Below, piece by piece: positions 60,883 to 64,000 of a stretch of DNA of 64,000 nucleotides (position 1 is its first letter; each line of letters opens with the position of its first letter). Below the pieces are notes generated by a model that saw nothing but the letters and a program-made list of their open reading frames with translations, did not search any database and was not told the origin of the DNA. The DNA lies in assembly GCA_028023455.1 (NCBI GenBank), contig JAQFVV010000001.1, positions 22,089,401 to 22,153,400 on the forward strand, given 5' to 3'. The position numbers and the translations under genes are program-made. This stretch comes from Epiperipatus broadwayi. Its lineage: Eukaryota; Onychophora; Udeonychophora; Euonychophora; Peripatidae.

Positions 60883-61251
60883 ATATAAAGAAAAGCTTGG
60901 TTTAACAGCATGGTAAGCTAAACATACTTTCGACTAACTGGTAGTCATATTTGTAGCAATAGTTGTCCAAGAAGCTTTGACTTTATAAAAGAATAAACAA
61001 GAGTAGGGATTTGCATAAAATTTGAATATAGGATGTAAATAAGTTAATTTAAATGAGCCACAATCAACAAAAAAGAATCCTGCAACTTATTTCATACTAT
61101 TTTCAATTTTATGCACATCTTCACTCTCGCTTATTTTTTATAAAAGTCATAAGATTCTTGAACAAATATTGCTATGAATGTGGCTACCAGTTAGTCAAAA
61201 GCGTGCTTAGCATACCATGCTGTTAAAGTATTAAACCAAACTTTTTTATAT
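60883..61251. mobile_element. Fold-back element with about 130-bp arms
   Basis: The left arm (about 60,883-61,023) and right arm (about 61,104-61,251) are inverted copies: aacagcatggtaagctaa/ttagcataccatgctgtt, gactaactggtag/ctaccagttagtc, and a tttgcataaaatt/aattttatgcac inner end. The left arm lacks about 9 bases near its tip. Ends are TA-rich (tatataaa...tttttatata), so a TA target site is possible but unprovable here. No ORF. A recently active MITE or fold-back family. Confidence 0.85.
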
Positions 61252-62440
61252 ATACATGTTGTATGTATTTATTTTGAATTATACCTTTACCTGTTTAGCA
61301 AAGACAATTGTACCTCCAAAATTCATCGTTTAGCAAGAATATCATATGCAGAATAAGCATTTATAATGATTATCTATGGGGAAAAATTGGCTGGTTATTC
61401 CAGCTAAAAAATTACACTCTAAGTTGGGAATATTACGTTAAAAAAATCACTTATTGAGTATATATATAAAAAATTTAAAATCCGTTAACATACATTATAT
61501 GCTTGTGTAAACTGTGCTATGTGTATTATACATGTATTTACTTAAAATATGTATTTATGTGTGTATGATAATCCAACTTAAATCTATGTAAAAATGAAAA
61601 AAACATGTAGCTTAAAGTTATTAATTTCTTTGATCCATTCACACAACAATCATTGTTATCTAGTTTGGTTTCCAAGTTCAAAGATTTTCTTGATTTTTTC
61701 CATGGTCACATTAATAAACAGAATCTCTAAAACATAAATATTTAATATTGCTAGAAAAAAAATGTGTTTTCACTGTCCAAAAAATAGAGCAAAATAGATC
61801 AAGAAAATGAAACTAAACATTTAACAATTTTTTTTTGTGTTGTTCCACACAACATTACACTTGAAAAAAAAAATCCATACCGAAGTTTAATTTTTTTAAA
61901 ATTTGTACTACAGTATTATACTATATTACTTAAGTGAAATTATAAAATTAAAATAATATTTAATAAAAAACAATAGAATGACCATAAAGACTTGTTATTT
62001 ATCATCAATGTAACAAGAACCAAATAAACATTTGATACATTATAAAAATTTAATCACAGTCAACTTATAAAAAAAAATTTCAGTGTATTGAAAAATAGCA
62101 AAAAAAAATCTAATACATTTCTGAATTTGCATATTGTAATCAATATATTAGAGCCTTTGTTATAATGTATGCTGTGCTATTCTAAATAAACAAATACGAT
62201 AGCTGTAGTGGGGTTTTTTTTGAGCATGACATGTCACTATTTTATCAAGTTGGTACCCATGTTTTTGTAATCATTTAGCGATTTATCAAATAGCGCAATA
62301 CATTTTGATGGCAGAGTTACAGGCTATTTAAGTAAAAATTAAAGGCATTAATCTTATTCACTTTATTTGTCTTGCATTTTCATTTTACACAATTTATTAT
62401 TAATTGCATAAAATCATAACATTTTTTTCTAAAAATTCAA
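61252..62440. other. Non-coding AT-rich DNA
   Basis: No gene or recognised repeat. Confidence 0.5.
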
Positions 62441-62445
62441 TTCAA

Positions 62446-62915
62446 ATACGATAGATAGCAGTTTCGATTTGATTGCAATTAGCATTTATAAAGATTTTAA
62501 TCCAAAATTGATTGTCTGATATCTTAGCTAATATTTTGTACTGTACACAATTTAATATATAATAGTACATATGACCAAAAATTATTTTTAGTTTTATGCT
62601 AAATTTATATTTTTTTCTCGGTACTGCTTTTCTTTTTTACACGTGAGATAATATCTCCATTGTTTGGATATCTAAAAAAAATTATGAGATGATTTAAAAT
62701 CAAGGATGCAGAATAATTGTAATTTTTAAATTTCATTTACTAATTTTTGATATTAATTGTATAAATCTGAAACCATTTTATCCTCTTTGCTCCCTCTTTT
62801 TTTTTTTACTGAAAATATTTTAGATTCGCGATGGTAGCAGTTTCAATTTGACAGAAAAATTTTAATTCAAAATTAATTGATGGAATATTTTAACTAATAT
62901 ATGTATTGTACATTT
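62446..62915. repeat. Diverged direct repeat about 375 bp apart
   Basis: tagcagtttcgatttga (62,456) and tagcagtttcaatttga (62,835) each precede attttaat.caaaatt.attg and a tagctaatattttgtactgtac-like stretch. These are two diverged copies of a unit of about 100 bp. Confidence 0.6.
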
Positions 62916-63511
62916 TAAATTTTATGGTGAACAAATTTGCTAATTTTATAGTAGTGTCGATTTACATTCGTGTACCGAATGAACCTTGTTATTTTTTTGC
63001 TTTTGTAGTCATTAACAATGAAAGCATTTACTTCGATTATGTTATTAATGAAATACTAATTGTCTGGTTAAAAATACTGGATGAAAATCAAGTAGGATAC
63101 TGTACATTCATTAATCTTATTTTAAGCTTATAATCAAAATATTGAATGCAGCGCTATGATGTTGTGTTTTATGAATAAAATATGTATTATACAATTTTAG
63201 CATGAAAGTCACTAGTTTGCTTTTGGATAAGATGACTTTAAAAACTATTCTATAATGTCATCAGTGTTACAAAATGGCTGGCAAAAGAAATTTTTTTTTT
63301 TTTATGATCATTATAGTGAATAATAGATTGGAAATCATAATAGTGGGTACAAATTGATGATGATTGCTATTGTGAATTCTCACATAAAGGCCAAGCACTA
63401 AGCAGGATAAAAGTGTATATAAAATTTTATGATACTTTTGCAATTCTTATTGAAAATATACTGCCTTGTTAATTTGTATAATTAATTATAATCCTAATAA
63501 GCATCGTAATC

Positions 63512-63693
63512 TTGAAAATAGAAGTGTCATGTCCATTTTTTCCTATTAAAACAATTCTAATTTTATCAATAAGTATAAACCATGATTTATTGTTGGCAAT
63601 AATTGAAAATAGAAGTGTCATGTCCATTTTTTCCTTTTAGAACAATTCTAATTTTATCAATAAGTATAAACCATGATTTATTGTTGGCAATAA
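63512..63693. repeat. 91-bp tandem duplication, 2 differences
   Basis: The unit starting ttgaaaatagaagtgtcatg occurs at 63,512 and 63,603 with only two differences (cctattaaaac versus ccttttagaac), followed by ttgaaa again at 63,694. A recent duplication. Confidence 0.95.
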
Positions 63694-64000
63694 TTGAAAG
63701 CTGCTGATATAAGTTTAATGTATGTAATTACCAGAAAACTATTATGTTTGTAGTGTTAATGGAGTTTTCATTTTTTGTATATTGTATGTATAGCTTGAAA
63801 ATGTTTATTGCTTGTCCATCCTTAAACATATTTATATGTATCTGAATGATGAGTTTTTCTAAGTAGTCTTCTTGAATTCTTTTGCTTTTAGTTTGGTGAA
63901 TTTTCAAATTTATGATGGGAAGGCGATATAGATATTTATATGTTGATTGATACAAATTATTATGAGAACAGTATATCTTCCCTGCTCGATACAAATTTTT

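Noticed and set aside
1-64000. CRISPR arrays, operons, ribosome binding sites, bacterial promoters
   Set aside because: None present; the window is eukaryotic nuclear DNA and the tandem repeats have no spacer structure.

Overview
This is a eukaryotic, very AT-rich window (roughly three quarters A+T by eye) dominated by non-coding DNA, homopolymer A/T runs and decayed transposable elements. One large protein-coding gene is certain. Long introns or intergenic DNA, consensus GT/AG splice sites, a Merlin DNA transposon, several non-LTR retrotransposon relics, a hAT-type MITE and many fold-back repeats all indicate an animal genome. An arthropod, possibly a chelicerate, is my best guess, but the sequence alone does not settle this (another AT-rich metazoan such as a cnidarian is possible).

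The central gene (27,625-32,283, + strand) is an ortholog of ZNFX1, the UPF1-like superfamily 1 helicase with a tract of NFX1-type zinc fingers. Known members act in antiviral dsRNA sensing and small-RNA inheritance. Nearly the whole protein lies in one 4.66-kb exon. Its apparent stop codon overlaps a consensus splice donor, so the last residues are uncertain; either way the C-terminal RZ-type zinc finger of vertebrate ZNFX1 is not visible. A 147-bp near-perfect hairpin lies about 0.5 kb beyond the putative polyadenylation signal.

Layout. 1-9.87 kb: AT-rich DNA with nothing recognisable. 9.87-13.2 kb: two head-to-tail copies of one LINE on the minus strand, the second with a mutated reverse transcriptase, followed by a 150-bp palindrome. 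13.4-18.2 kb: non-coding, with a tRNA-like SINE remnant. 18.2-19.1 kb: a short Merlin element with perfect ends, a target-site duplication and a dead transposase. 22.3-25.3 kb: two further decayed LINE reverse transcriptases (+ strand). 27-32.5 kb: ZNFX1. 35.6-46.2 kb: a cluster of related, apparently undescribed terminal-inverted-repeat elements, fold-backs and minisatellites. 48.1-51 kb: a compositionally distinct island without a recognisable gene. 51-64 kb: several hairpins and direct repeats, a 367-bp hAT MITE at 59.2 kb, a 370-bp fold-back at 60.9-61.25 kb, and isolated exon-like segments that may belong to neighbouring genes.

Apart from ZNFX1 no set of genes can be seen working together. 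The other open frames are TE debris, weak exon candidates or chance ORFs.
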